Notes under the pieces: generated by a model | Told to the model about the DNA's origin: nothing | Database searches by the model: none | The model's input: only the letters and a program-made list of their open reading frames with translations | Position numbers and translations under genes: made by a program | Shown here: positions 1 through 9,118 of the stretch, in pieces | Position numbering within the stretch: the stretch's first letter is position 1 | How the letters are laid out: every line of letters begins with the position of its first letter | DNA from: Lachnospiraceae bacterium | GTDB lineage: Bacteria; Bacillota; Clostridia; Lachnospirales; Lachnospiraceae | Direction of reading: 5' to 3' | Assembly (NCBI GenBank): GCA_017450485.1 | Contig: JAFSTN010000025.1 | Span: 186,001-250,000, forward strand | DNA: 64,000 nt

Positions 1-1
1 G

Positions 2-553
2 TTCTACTATAACGAATCCGCAAATGCACTTGAGTACATGACTGCAGACCAGATATCCGAGGATGGAACAGCATCGCTTACATTTACCCATGCTTCGGAT
101 TATGTGATCATCGTTGACAAGGAGATCCTGGCCAATGTGGCGGTTCATCTCGACAAGCCCGAAACGACGACTATCGAGGATAATACAGAGAAAGCGGGTA
201 CGGCTCCGATAAGCAGCATCGCTGATCCGAACAGTATGCAGGCATATGTACAGGAGCAGCCCATGGAAGAGACACATGAGCCTAAGAGTGCAGCTGTTGC
301 ACGCAGGATCGTTGCACCCGAAGCCAAGAAAGGATTGCGCGTGTTCTGGATCCTTCTCATACTCATTGCTGCTCTGGTAGGTGTGAATACATATCTGTTC
401 ATGAATCGTGAGGAGCTGAAGGCGGCTGCGTCCAGCCGGGCATCGAAGAAAGCCCTGTCCAAGAGCTCCAGCAAGGCTGCAGTTTCCAGCGGACAGAAGA
501 ATCTGAAAAAGATTCAGAAGGCTAATAACAAGAAATTCAAGAAATACCTGTAA
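2..553 (+). CDS. C-terminal part of a membrane-anchored surface protein (5' truncated)
   Basis: The frame is open from base 2, so the gene starts left of the window; 183 residues are visible. They begin in what looks like the last strand region of an extracellular domain (FTHASDYVIIVDKE, a pattern I associate with the ends of secreted Lachnospiraceae proteins). A Thr/Glu/Pro-containing linker follows, then one strong hydrophobic segment (FWILLILIAALVGVNTYLF, about visible residues 114-132) and a tail of roughly 50 residues rich in Lys, Ser and Ala. This fits a single-pass protein with most of its mass outside the cell and a basic cytoplasmic tail. No LPxTG motif is seen. The function of the missing N-terminal part is unknown. 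The next gene follows after 42 bases with its own ribosome site. Confidence 0.6.
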   Translation, partial: FYYNESANALEYMTADQISEDGTASLTFTHASDYVIIVDKEILANVAVHLDKPETTTIEDNTEKAGTAPISSIADPNSMQAYVQEQPMEETHEPKSAAVARRIVAPEAKKGLRVFWILLILIAALVGVNTYLFMNREELKAAASSRASKKALSKSSSKAAVSSGQKNLKKIQKANNKKFKKYL

Positions 554-595
554 AGCGGGTTTTTCTCTGATCAAAAAAATGGAGGTATTTTAATC

Positions 596-811
596 ATGGC
601 AGACGTAAAAGAAATGATTGATAAAGTAGTAGACAAGGCGAAGAGTGATCCTAAGTTTATGGATGAGCTTAAGAAGGATCCGGAGAAAGCCATCGAATCG
701 GTTATAGGTATGGATATACCCGACGGCATGGTGGATAAGGTTATGGCTGCCGTAAAGAGCAAGGACACACTTGATAAAGTAGGCGGTGTCCTGAATATGC
801 TTAAGAAATAA
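596..811 (+). CDS. small NHLP/Nif11-leader-like protein, candidate RiPP precursor
   Basis: 71 residues, highly charged, with no signal peptide or membrane segment. A good Shine-Dalgarno site (GGAGG at 581-585) lies 10 bases before the ATG. The run SDPKFMDELKKDPEKAIESV followed by IGMDIPDG resembles the leader regions of NHLP/Nif11-type peptide precursors (a D-x-F-x3-L-x2-DP pattern, then a short Gly...Pro-Asp-Gly turn). A Gly-Gly pair at residues 63-64 would leave a seven-residue tail, VLNMLKK, if cut by a C39 peptidase. An NHLM-type C39 exporter is encoded about 15 kb downstream. There is no Cys, Ser or Thr in the putative core, so lanthionine or azole chemistry is not predicted. It could instead be an ordinary small acidic-basic protein of unknown role. 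The leader resemblance is pattern recognition, not an alignment. Confidence 0.55.
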   Translation: MADVKEMIDKVVDKAKSDPKFMDELKKDPEKAIESVIGMDIPDGMVDKVMAAVKSKDTLDKVGGVLNMLKK

Positions 812-822
812 CTATAGCGAAA

Positions 823-3489
823 TCAGTAATCAGGATCAAACTCGAGAATATCTTCGTCAGATTCCGAATCCGGTCCTGATGCATTTCCGGATGTGGACGT
901 TTCGTCGTCGATGATGGATTTGGTTTTTAAAGCTTCCACAACCGATTTATAGAGCTCCAGCATTTTATCATGTTCATTATCAATGGCCGCGGTGTCTGAA
1001 TCATCAGCGGCCTTTTCCATGCGTCTGGCTATATCGGAAAGAGCCGTAGCTCCGATCATTTTGGACGAACTCTTCAGAGCATGGGCAATTATGGCGTAAT
1101 TCTTCCAGTCTTTTGTTGCACGGCTTTCTGTAAGGACAGATTTCTTATGCTCGTAATCGCGGATATATTCAATTATCAATTCCCGGTATAGTTCGGAATC
1201 GCCTTTGCAATAATGCATTGCAGCCGATGTGTCTATAAATTCGCTATCGCTGACTATACTATCGGTGCTTGACTGAACTGTTGGTGTTATATCGCCGACG
1301 GATTCAAAATGTGTATGTATCTTATCGGAAGGGAGATAATTGACCAGTATTTTTTCGAGTGCCCGGGAATCAATGGGCTTTGAAAGATAGTCATCGAAGC
1401 CTTCTGCCAGATATTTATCCCTTGCACCGCTTACAGCATCCGCCGTCAGACAGATAAACGGCGTTGATCCGTTTAAGCTGTTCGTATCGTTTTTGATACT
1501 GTTCATGGCAGTGATTCCGTCCATTCCGGGCATGCGCTGATCCATCAGTATAAGATCATATTGCGTTGATCTACACAAATCGATGGATTCAGCACCGCTC
1601 TCGGCAGTATCGATCTGTATTCCCGTGTTTTTAAGCAGTCCCTTGGCCACAACGAGATTCATTATGGTGTCATCTACAATCAGGATATGGGCATCGGGGG
1701 CATGGAAGGCTTCTTTCTTAGCCTTTTGAGCTCTTATCATTTCCTCAAACTTTTCACGGAAATCACCTATGGGTTCGTCGGAAGTTACTTTTTGAGGTAT
1801 CGTTATGGTAAATACAGATCCCTTGCCGTATTCACTTTCAACTTCGATGGTTCCGCCCATCATATGAAGGAGACTTTGAGAGATAGCCAGGCCAAGTCCG
1901 GTTCCTTCGATGGTACTGTTCTGATTCAGGTCTACACGTTCGAATTTTCCGAAAAGTTTGTCTATATCTTCTTTTTTGATACCTATACCTGTGTCTTTTA
2001 CGCTTATTGTGAGGTCTATTATGCGACCGGCGATTTCGGTTTCTCCACTGTGTGCAGATGAACGGACGGAGAGTGTGATATCGCCTTCGTGAGTATATTT
2101 AACGGCATTGTTAAGTATATTGGTTATTACCTGTCGTACACGCAGTTCATCGCCATACAGACCATCAGGTACAGTGTCGTCCACATCCACATGGAACTCA
2201 AGTTCTTTTGATTTGGCTTTGAATGAGATCATGTTGCTGACATCGTTCAGAACTGAACTTAATTGATAATCGGCTTGTACGATCTCCATTTTGCCGGCTT
2301 CGATCTTAGAGAAATCAAGTATATCGTTGATGATAGACAGCAGACTGTTGCCGGCACTTGTGATATTACCGGAGTAGTTGCATATATCGGCGAAGGTCTT
2401 GCGGATATCGCTCCGGTCTTCGGGCAGATCATCCCTGGACTGCAGCGCCTCGCGGAAGATCATCTCATTCATGCCCAGAACGGCATTGATGGGAGTCCTG
2501 ATCTCATGGGACATATTTGCGAGAAAGTCGCTTTTGGATGCATTGGATCGTTCGGCGATAACCTTTGCGGTCTTGAATTCCTCGCTTTCGGCTGATTTAC
2601 GTTCCAGACTTACTACGAGAATGATGGTGAGAGAGAATGATACTATCACTATGGATACGACGAAAAGCATAACGGCGATCACACTGTAGGGATCTGTTTC
2701 ACCCGTACCGCTTATGCCGGCAGTCAGGGTATTTCTCATCCATAAAGCAACAAGATAACCTCCTATGCAACATATAGATACAAAGGTGATGTAGAGAGGC
2801 CGAAAGGCTCTGTGTATATTGCCCGACATCCTGAAGCCGTTGTATATCCCCAGTTTCTCATAAACCGCTATGATCGAGCACGGGATCAGAATAAGGCATA
2901 AACCTTCCAGGATCGCAGCATAGTTATAGGGGTTGAGAGCTTCGGAAGGCCAGTCGAAACATGACGAGGTCCACATTGTATACTCACAGATTATATACAG
3001 GAAAGTCATAATAGCGACATATGGGATACGTGCATTCTGTTTCCTTTTATTTAAATAGAATAGAATGGAGTTGATGCTCAGGCACACACTGATAGTACTC
3101 AGGGTACCCTGCCATACGTTATTAAAATATCCGCCATATTGAATGTACAGCATGAACTGAGCGATATTCAGTGGGACGGGGATCAGGCATAGCGGGTTAA
3201 AATATCCCTTTTCCTCATGATATCTGGTGTGATAAACCATAAAAGGCAATACCAGATAAGCACAGTTCCAGCCGAAATATGCCATGATGGATGAAACGTT
3301 GGGATAGTCGTTCATTACCAGCATGTATATGCACCAATAGTAGTTGGAAAGCAGGCTGCTTAAGAAAAAGACGATGGCGTATATCCAGGATCTGCGGGGA
3401 TGAAGGACGTACTGGAAAAGGCAGATCATTATAGCCGTCAGATTTAACAGCAGAGTCAGAATATTGCTGATCTGTTCAAATGACATCAT
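823..3489 (-). CDS. membrane hybrid histidine kinase with receiver and Hpt domains
   Basis: I place the start at 3489 (ATG with GGAG 6 bases upstream) rather than the GTG at 3510; this gives 888 residues. About seven or eight hydrophobic segments fill the first 295 residues. The kinase core follows: HisKA with phospho-acceptor His328 in NMSHEIRTP, and HATPase_c with the DTGIGI and GTGLGL boxes. A receiver domain has IVDD, phospho-acceptor Asp650 (LILMDQRMPG) and Lys704. A C-terminal Hpt domain has His803 in IIAHALKSSS. All phosphorelay residues are present, so His-Asp-His transfer to a separate response regulator is expected; none is encoded beside it. It is the only - strand gene in the left arm and converges on the small NHLP-like gene with an 11-base gap. 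The signal sensed is unknown. Confidence 0.9.
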   Translation of the reverse strand: MMSFEQISNILTLLLNLTAIMICLFQYVLHPRRSWIYAIVFFLSSLLSNYYWCIYMLVMNDYPNVSSIMAYFGWNCAYLVLPFMVYHTRYHEEKGYFNPLCLIPVPLNIAQFMLYIQYGGYFNNVWQGTLSTISVCLSINSILFYLNKRKQNARIPYVAIMTFLYIICEYTMWTSSCFDWPSEALNPYNYAAILEGLCLILIPCSIIAVYEKLGIYNGFRMSGNIHRAFRPLYITFVSICCIGGYLVALWMRNTLTAGISGTGETDPYSVIAVMLFVVSIVIVSFSLTIILVVSLERKSAESEEFKTAKVIAERSNASKSDFLANMSHEIRTPINAVLGMNEMIFREALQSRDDLPEDRSDIRKTFADICNYSGNITSAGNSLLSIINDILDFSKIEAGKMEIVQADYQLSSVLNDVSNMISFKAKSKELEFHVDVDDTVPDGLYGDELRVRQVITNILNNAVKYTHEGDITLSVRSSAHSGETEIAGRIIDLTISVKDTGIGIKKEDIDKLFGKFERVDLNQNSTIEGTGLGLAISQSLLHMMGGTIEVESEYGKGSVFTITIPQKVTSDEPIGDFREKFEEMIRAQKAKKEAFHAPDAHILIVDDTIMNLVVAKGLLKNTGIQIDTAESGAESIDLCRSTQYDLILMDQRMPGMDGITAMNSIKNDTNSLNGSTPFICLTADAVSGARDKYLAEGFDDYLSKPIDSRALEKILVNYLPSDKIHTHFESVGDITPTVQSSTDSIVSDSEFIDTSAAMHYCKGDSELYRELIIEYIRDYEHKKSVLTESRATKDWKNYAIIAHALKSSSKMIGATALSDIARRMEKAADDSDTAAIDNEHDKMLELYKSVVEALKTKSIIDDETSTSGNASGPDSESDEDILEFDPDY

Positions 3490-3553
3490 ATTAATCTCCG
3501 AATAAAACACTTACGATCAATCCGAGCCTTGCACTCTGAGTATGCTTTATTTT

Positions 3554-3580
3554 ATCAAAAAGAGAACCTCTTTTATACAA
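3554..3580 (-). promoter_or_regulatory. possible kinase promoter with a 7-bp dyad between its boxes
   Basis: Read on the - strand, TTGTAT (3580-3575) is followed after 17 bases by TGATAA. Within the spacer lies a perfect dyad AAAAGAG-GTT-CTCTTTT (3558-3574). This could be a promoter for the hybrid kinase with an operator placed between -35 and -10. The sequence is AT-rich, so chance is a real alternative. Confidence 0.3.
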
Positions 3581-3607
3581 AAACTTGATATTTATATAAA
3601 TTATTCC

Positions 3608-3636
3608 TTGCATTCTTGAGACAAGTCTGATAACAT
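3608..3636 (+). promoter_or_regulatory. candidate sigma-A promoter of rpmB
   Basis: TTGCAT (3608-3613), a 17-base spacer and TAACAT (3631-3636) lie about 55 bases before the rpmB start. Spacing is ideal, but both boxes are imperfect. Confidence 0.35.
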
Positions 3637-3690
3637 ATCACTGTTGTGTTGCAAATAGATACCTAAAGACAGTGTAAAGGAGGTGTCATC

Positions 3691-3876
3691 ATGGCAAAAT
3701 GTGATATATGCGGCAAGGGCGTTCACTTCGGAAACAACGTCAGCCATTCTCATAGAAGATCTAACAGAATCTGGAACTCCAACGTTCAGAAGGTTAAATG
3801 CAAAGTGAACGGCGGAGCTAAGAGGATGCATGTATGTACAACATGCCTTAAGTCAGGCCTTGTAGAGCGTGCATAA
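3691..3876 (+). CDS. rpmB: 50S ribosomal protein bL28
   Basis: 61 residues, the usual length of bL28 in Firmicutes. The N-terminus MAKCDICGKG and the later CTTCLKSG give the two CxxC pairs of the zinc-binding form of L28, and the middle (GNNVSHSHRRSNRIW) is typical of the family. It is a structural protein of the large ribosomal subunit. A strong Shine-Dalgarno sequence (AAAGGAGG) precedes the ATG. The gene stands alone: it has its own candidate promoter upstream and a hairpin terminator immediately downstream. Confidence 0.97.
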   Translation: MAKCDICGKGVHFGNNVSHSHRRSNRIWNSNVQKVKCKVNGGAKRMHVCTTCLKSGLVERA

Positions 3877-3901
3877 GTGATATGATCCTTTGAAATCAGA
3901 G

Positions 3902-3932
3902 CAGGAGGCAGTATTGTCTCCTGTTTTTCTTT
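3902..3932 (+). terminator. rho-independent terminator after rpmB
   Basis: CAGGAGGCA (3902-3910) pairs with TGTCTCCTG (3915-3923), including one G-U pair, across a four-base loop. A T-rich run TTTTTCTTTT follows. Confidence 0.85.
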
Positions 3933-4029
3933 TGTTATAGATTTTTAGATATAAGAGTGGTAAAATAAAATCACTTTGATATTAAAAGTATTTTCGGATG
4001 CATGTAATTTTATGGAAAGGACGGAACAT

Positions 4030-4392
4030 ATGAAGAAATCTTCAATGGATACACATTTGGGCAATATAGAGATCCAGAATGACGTCATTGGACAGTACGC
4101 CGGTGCCGTAGCCACCGAATGTTTCGGCGTAGTCGGCATGGCAGGCATCAATGTCAGAGACGGTCTGGTAAAGATGCTCAAGATGGATAACCTGAACCGT
4201 GGAGTGGGTGTTACGCTTGAGAACAATAAGCTTACATTGGATCTTCATATAATAGTTGCATACGGTGTAAGCATTATGGCCGTATCTCAGAATCTGATTG
4301 ATGAGGTCAAATATAAAGTAGAAGAGTTTGTAGGTGTCGAAGTAGAAAGAGTTAACGTGTTCGTTGAAGGCGTTAAGGTCATAGACGACTGA
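4030..4392 (+). CDS. Asp23/Gls24 family envelope stress protein
   Basis: I choose the ATG at 4030 (GGAAAGG 9 bases upstream), giving 120 residues; the frame is open further upstream but without a ribosome site. The features are typical of Asp23/Gls24: an N-terminal stretch starting about IEIQNDVIGQYAGAVATECF, the GVVGM motif, then a compact alpha/beta domain ending VNVFVEGVKV. These small proteins sit at the inner face of the membrane and are linked to envelope stress. The gene is followed after 12 bases by the DAK2/DegV-type gene, the standard Asp23-FakA pairing in Firmicutes, so the two are probably co-transcribed. Confidence 0.9.
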   Translation: MKKSSMDTHLGNIEIQNDVIGQYAGAVATECFGVVGMAGINVRDGLVKMLKMDNLNRGVGVTLENNKLTLDLHIIVAYGVSIMAVSQNLIDEVKYKVEEFVGVEVERVNVFVEGVKVIDD

Positions 4393-4404
4393 GGAGGATA
4401 AATC

Positions 4405-6138
4405 GTGAGTGTTTCAACGCTTGACGCTAAGCAGCTTGCGGCTATGTTTGTGGCAGGTGCCAGACGTCTGGAGTCACAGAAAGAGATAATCAATGAATTG
4501 AACGTGTTCCCTGTTCCTGACGGGGATACCGGTACGAATATGACATTGACCATAGTGTCTGCCGCCGATGAGGTTTCCGGTCTGTATTCAACAGATGATA
4601 TTTCAATGGAGTCACTGTGTAAGGCGATTTCTTCCGGGTCGCTCAGAGGTGCGAGAGGAAACTCCGGTGTTATCCTGTCACAGCTTTTCAGGGGGTTCAC
4701 CAAGGTTGTAAAGAAGATTGACGGTGAAATAGATCCCCAGATACTTGCGGAAGCCTGTGATAAGGCTGTGGAGACTGCATATAAGGCTGTCATGAAGCCT
4801 AAGGAAGGTACCATACTTACCGTTTCAAAGGCGGTATCGGATAAGGTCTCCGATCTGGTTGATTCGGGTGAGACCGATATGAAGACCATCATCGAGAAGG
4901 CTATCGAAGCCGGAGATGAGATGCTGAAACGTACTCCCGAGATGCTGCCTGTGCTTAAGCAGGCCGGAGTGGTTGATTCGGGCGGACAGGGGCTGATGGA
5001 AGTACTTCATGGTGGCTATGATGCATATTGCGGTAAGGAAGTGGACTTCAGTCCGATAGCATCATCTTCTCCGAAGCAGAAAACCGATGGTGAGCCTGCT
5101 CGTAAAGAAGCCCCCAAGCTTAAATATCTGTATTGTACGGAATATATCATCCGTCTCAAGAAAGACTTTGTATTTAATGTGAAGCTTGAGCTGGATTATA
5201 AGACTTATCTTGAATCGATAGGTGATTCGATAGTTGTTGTGACCGATGATGATCTCGTGAAGGTTCATGTTCATACCAATGATCCCGGTATGGCTCTGCA
5301 GAGAGCTCTGAAGTACGGCCAGCTGGATAAGGTCAAGATTGAGAACTTACTTCTCGAAGAGGACGCGAAGATAGCCAGGGCTCATGCCCATATCGAAGAG
5401 GAAATGGCTCAGCAGCTTGCGGATGAGCACGGAACATCCGCATCCGGTCAGGCTCCTCTAGCAGAACCCGAACCCCGTAAGGATATAGGATTTATAGCTG
5501 TATCCGTCGGTGAAGGTATCAATGAGATCTTCTCGAGCCTCGGTGTGGATATGATCATTGCCGGAGGGCAGACCATGAATCCTTCCACAGAGGATATGCT
5601 CAATGCCATTGATAAGATCAACGCCGATCATATCTTTATACTCCCCAATAACAAGAATATCGTGCTGGCAGCACAGCAGGCCGCTCATATGACGGAAGAT
5701 AAGGATATCATAGTGATCCCTACAAAGTCTGTACCTCAGGGGATCGCCGCCATGGTATCATTTATGCCCGATACTTCAGCTGAGGAGAATGCAAAGATCA
5801 TGACCGACCAGATGGAAGCTGTTAAGACCGGTCAGGTGACTTATGCCGTACGCGATACTGTGATCGATGATAAAGAGATCAAAGAGAATGACTTTATGGG
5901 TATCGGCGATGCAGGCATTTTGGCTGTGGGTACGGATAAGACGAAGGTTACGATCGATATGGTTGAAGCCATGATCGACGATACATCGGAGCTCATCAGC
6001 GTATACTATGGTGAGGATGTCGACGAGGATACCGCCAATAAGCTCGCCGAAGAGCTGACATCCAGATTCGGCGGACAGGATGTTGAGCTTCAGTTCGGCG
6101 GACAGCCGGTATATTCCTACATCATCTCGGTTGAATGA
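4405..6138 (+). CDS. fakA: DAK2-domain fatty acid kinase subunit (FakA/YloV)
   Basis: 577 residues from a GTG start preceded by GAGGAGG. The N-terminal DAK2 (DhaL-like) nucleotide domain occupies about residues 8-205, with the ATP/Mg motif PVPDGDTGTNMTLT near residue 33, GARGNSGVILSQ near 77, and VDSGGQG near 190. The C-terminal part (about 220-577) is the DAK1-like region of the YloV/FakA family. FakA phosphorylates fatty acids bound by a DegV-type FakB protein, feeding exogenous fatty acids into phospholipid synthesis. A DegV protein is encoded at 8226, two genes downstream, which fits. Length is normal for the family. recG follows after 15 bases. Confidence 0.9.
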   Translation: MSVSTLDAKQLAAMFVAGARRLESQKEIINELNVFPVPDGDTGTNMTLTIVSAADEVSGLYSTDDISMESLCKAISSGSLRGARGNSGVILSQLFRGFTKVVKKIDGEIDPQILAEACDKAVETAYKAVMKPKEGTILTVSKAVSDKVSDLVDSGETDMKTIIEKAIEAGDEMLKRTPEMLPVLKQAGVVDSGGQGLMEVLHGGYDAYCGKEVDFSPIASSSPKQKTDGEPARKEAPKLKYLYCTEYIIRLKKDFVFNVKLELDYKTYLESIGDSIVVVTDDDLVKVHVHTNDPGMALQRALKYGQLDKVKIENLLLEEDAKIARAHAHIEEEMAQQLADEHGTSASGQAPLAEPEPRKDIGFIAVSVGEGINEIFSSLGVDMIIAGGQTMNPSTEDMLNAIDKINADHIFILPNNKNIVLAAQQAAHMTEDKDIIVIPTKSVPQGIAAMVSFMPDTSAEENAKIMTDQMEAVKTGQVTYAVRDTVIDDKEIKENDFMGIGDAGILAVGTDKTKVTIDMVEAMIDDTSELISVYYGEDVDEDTANKLAEELTSRFGGQDVELQFGGQPVYSYIISVE

Positions 6139-6153
6139 TCTGAGATCCCGAAT

Positions 6154-8139
6154 ATGAATATTACGTCAATTAAGGGCATCGGTGATAAAACTGCTGCCCT
6201 TTTTGAAAAACTGGACATATATGATACCGGGGATCTGCTGAAGTTTTTCCCTATGGAATACGATCTGTTTGAACCGGTATCCACGATAGATACTCTGAAG
6301 AGCGGTGATCTTGCCGCTATCAGAGTCTATGTGATCAGTACGCCCGTTATCAGGCGGGTCCGCAGTCTCTCCATACTGTCGTTTAATGTCAGCGACGGGC
6401 ATGGAGAGATGAATATCGTTTATTTCAATGCCCCTTATCTGCGCAATTCCATAAAAAAGGGAGAAGAGTGTGTGTTTCGCGGCCGCGTCATGATGCGCGG
6501 CAACAGAGTTTCCTTTAATAATCCCCGCAAATACAAGATCGATGAATATGAGAAAATGTCGGGAACCAAGCAGCCCATATACCATACGACCAAAGGTCTC
6601 AGTTCATCGGCAATACAGAAGGCTGTCAGACGTGCCTATGAATCCGAACTCGCGATAGGCGTTAAAACACCGGGATCGCCCCTGTACGATACTCTGCCCC
6701 GGGAGATCATAGATAAGCGCGGACTGATGCCGTATTTCGAAGCCATATCAAATATTCACATGCCGGTGGATGATGAGCATCTGATCAAAGCCAGAGAAAG
6801 GCTTGCTTATCAGGAGTTTTATGAATATATTCTCCGCATGGCACGTCTTGGGACCTACAGCCGGCCGAATTCATATCCCATGATAGAAGTAGCCGAAACG
6901 GGGCGCCTCAAGGATTCTTTGCCCTATATTCTGACTCCCGATCAGCTGCATGTATGGGAGAGCATACGTGATGATCTGATGTCTGAAAAAAGGATGGTCC
7001 GGCTGCTGCAGGGTGATGTGGGCTCCGGAAAGACGATCGTGGCTGTATTGAGTCTGCTGATGTGTGTATGCAACGGTTACCAGGGTGCATTCATGGCACC
7101 TACCGAGGTGCTGGCATCACAGCATTTTGACACTATATGCAAGCTGAGCGATGAATACGGACTGCCATTCAAGCCGGTGCTTCTGACAGGACAGGTCAAA
7201 GGCAAGGCCAGGACTCGGATACTTGATGATATATGCGAAGGTGAAGCTAATCTGATCATAGGTACACATGCTCTTTTCCAGGAAAAGGTCGAATACGCCA
7301 AACTGGCGCTGGTTGTCACGGATGAGCAGCACAGATTCGGTGTACTTCAGAGAGAAGCTCTGGCCGGTAAAGGCGGAGAACCTGCTGTGCTGATCATGTC
7401 AGCGACTCCGATCCCCAGAACCCTCGCCATGATCCTGTACGGAGACCTCGAAGTCAGCACCATACATACCATGCCCGTCGGCAGACTGCCGATACGAAAC
7501 TGCGTGGTTGATACCTCGTACAGGCCTACGGCATATAAGTTTATCACCGAACAGGTAAAAGCAGGATATCAGGTTTACATAATCTGCCCGCAGATCGATT
7601 CCGGAGAGCTGATAGGTGTAGAAAATGTCACTGATTACAGCAAAGAGCTGGAAGCGGCTCTGCCGGAAGAAATACGCATCGGTGTATTGCACGGTCAGAT
7701 GTCTGCGACCATGAAAGATAAGGTCATGAATGAGTTTGCCGCAGGTAATATAGATGTTCTGGTATCCACTACGGTTGTGGAAGTGGGAGTGAATGTACCG
7801 AATGCAACCGTGATGTATGTCGAAAATGCCGAGAGATTCGGTCTTGCACAGCTTCATCAGCTTCGTGGCCGTGTCGGCAGGTCCGATGTTCAGAGCTATT
7901 GCATATTTATGATGAACAATTCATCGGACAGAGCCAAAGAACGTCTGGATATACTGGTCAATTCAAATGACGGGTTCGAGATCGCCGCTGAGGATATGCG
8001 CCTGCGCGGTCCCGGGGACATATTCGGGATCAGGCAGAGCGGAGATGTGATCTTCAATATAGGCGATATATATCAGGACAGTGAACTGATCATGTGGGCA
8101 AAGGAAGATGTGGGATTATTTGCCGATATCCGGATTTGA
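6154..8139 (+). CDS. recG: ATP-dependent DNA helicase RecG
   Basis: 661 residues, slightly shorter than the usual 680-690. The N-terminal wedge/OB region begins with a helix-hairpin-like ITSIKGIGDKTAALFEKL. Superfamily-2 helicase motifs follow: Walker A GDVGSGKT near residue 287, TDEQHRFG (DExH box) near 390, SATPIPRT near 413, and the C-terminal helicase lobe with QLRGRVGRS near 570. RecG reverses stalled forks and processes recombination intermediates. The gene sits 15 bases after fakA with only a weak ribosome site, suggesting coupled translation. The C-terminus ends soon after the RGPGDIFGIRQSG block, consistent with the small length deficit. Confidence 0.96.
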   Translation: MNITSIKGIGDKTAALFEKLDIYDTGDLLKFFPMEYDLFEPVSTIDTLKSGDLAAIRVYVISTPVIRRVRSLSILSFNVSDGHGEMNIVYFNAPYLRNSIKKGEECVFRGRVMMRGNRVSFNNPRKYKIDEYEKMSGTKQPIYHTTKGLSSSAIQKAVRRAYESELAIGVKTPGSPLYDTLPREIIDKRGLMPYFEAISNIHMPVDDEHLIKARERLAYQEFYEYILRMARLGTYSRPNSYPMIEVAETGRLKDSLPYILTPDQLHVWESIRDDLMSEKRMVRLLQGDVGSGKTIVAVLSLLMCVCNGYQGAFMAPTEVLASQHFDTICKLSDEYGLPFKPVLLTGQVKGKARTRILDDICEGEANLIIGTHALFQEKVEYAKLALVVTDEQHRFGVLQREALAGKGGEPAVLIMSATPIPRTLAMILYGDLEVSTIHTMPVGRLPIRNCVVDTSYRPTAYKFITEQVKAGYQVYIICPQIDSGELIGVENVTDYSKELEAALPEEIRIGVLHGQMSATMKDKVMNEFAAGNIDVLVSTTVVEVGVNVPNATVMYVENAERFGLAQLHQLRGRVGRSDVQSYCIFMMNNSSDRAKERLDILVNSNDGFEIAAEDMRLRGPGDIFGIRQSGDVIFNIGDIYQDSELIMWAKEDVGLFADIRI

Positions 8140-8158
8140 TATGTCTCGTAAGATTTGA

Positions 8159-8187
8159 TTGATTTAGCCCCGCATTTCATATACAAT
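8159..8187 (+). promoter_or_regulatory. candidate sigma-A promoter for the degV-miaB-mutS-mutL run
   Basis: TTGATT (8159-8164), a 17-base spacer and TACAAT (8182-8187) lie about 38 bases before the degV start. Both boxes are near consensus. Confidence 0.5.
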
Positions 8188-8225
8188 GATTTAGATACTT
8201 TATTCGTTACTTAATGAGGATATAT

Positions 8226-9098
8226 ATGAGTAGGATCGCGATCGTCACTGATTCCAACAGCGGTGTATTGCCGTCGGAGGCAGAGACATATGAAGGCGTT
8301 TTTGTGATCCCTATGCCGGTCATCATAGGTGAAGATACATATTATGAAGGCATAGATATCACGCAGCAGAGATTCTATGAAGTACTTTCGACTCGTACGG
8401 ATCTCAAGACATCCCAACCATCGCTTGCTGACGTTTCCGACTTATGGGATAAACTGCTGGAAGATTACGATGAGATAGTACATATACCTATGAGCAGCGG
8501 GCTTTCCGGTGCCTGTGAATCTGCAGCCATGCTGGCCGGTGACTATGACGGGAGAGTACGTGTTGTCAATAACCAGCGTATTTCCGTTACTCAGAAGAGA
8601 TCGGTTTATGATGCCATGCAGCTGCGTGATGCCGGGATGAGTGCCGTAGAGATAGGTGATTATCTGGAGAAGGTTAAGTTTGAATCCAGTATTTATATCA
8701 TGGTTGATACACTGTACTATCTGAAGCGTGGCGGCCGGGTCACGCCCGCGGCTGCAGCTATCGGTACGGCGCTTAAGATAAAGCCCGTCCTTCAGATCCA
8801 GGGTGAGAAACTTGATGCATTTACCGTTGCGCGTACTGTGGGTATGGCCAGGACCAAAATGATAGATGCCATACGCAAGGATATGGAAACCCGTTTCGGA
8901 GGAGCATCACCCGATAACATTTCTCTGGATATAGCATATACTTATAACGATCAGGTGGCAGAGGAATTTAAGGAGCAGGTGAAAGCTGCATTTCCCGGGT
9001 TTACGGATATTAAAGTGGATCCCCTGAGTCTGTCCGTATCGACACATATAGGCCCGGGCGCTCTTGCAGTGGCTTGCAGCAAAAAGATCAGGCTTTGA
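8226..9098 (+). CDS. DegV family fatty-acid-binding protein (FakB-like)
   Basis: 290 residues from the ATG at 8226, which has GAGG about six bases upstream; an ATG 12 bases earlier is in frame but lacks a site. The start IAIVTDSNSGVLPSE is the classic DegV N-terminus. PMSSGLSGACESA and the lipid-pocket segment LYYLKRGGRVTPAAAAIGTALKI are also diagnostic (the second matches the conserved KGGR-containing block). DegV proteins bind a single fatty acid and serve as the FakB partner of FakA, encoded nearby at 4405. Clostridial genomes usually carry several paralogs, so the exact acyl preference cannot be told. Confidence 0.93.
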   Translation: MSRIAIVTDSNSGVLPSEAETYEGVFVIPMPVIIGEDTYYEGIDITQQRFYEVLSTRTDLKTSQPSLADVSDLWDKLLEDYDEIVHIPMSSGLSGACESAAMLAGDYDGRVRVVNNQRISVTQKRSVYDAMQLRDAGMSAVEIGDYLEKVKFESSIYIMVDTLYYLKRGGRVTPAAAAIGTALKIKPVLQIQGEKLDAFTVARTVGMARTKMIDAIRKDMETRFGGASPDNISLDIAYTYNDQVAEEFKEQVKAAFPGFTDIKVDPLSLSVSTHIGPGALAVACSKKIRL

Positions 9099-9118
9099 TA
9101 GTATAACGATAATGAATT

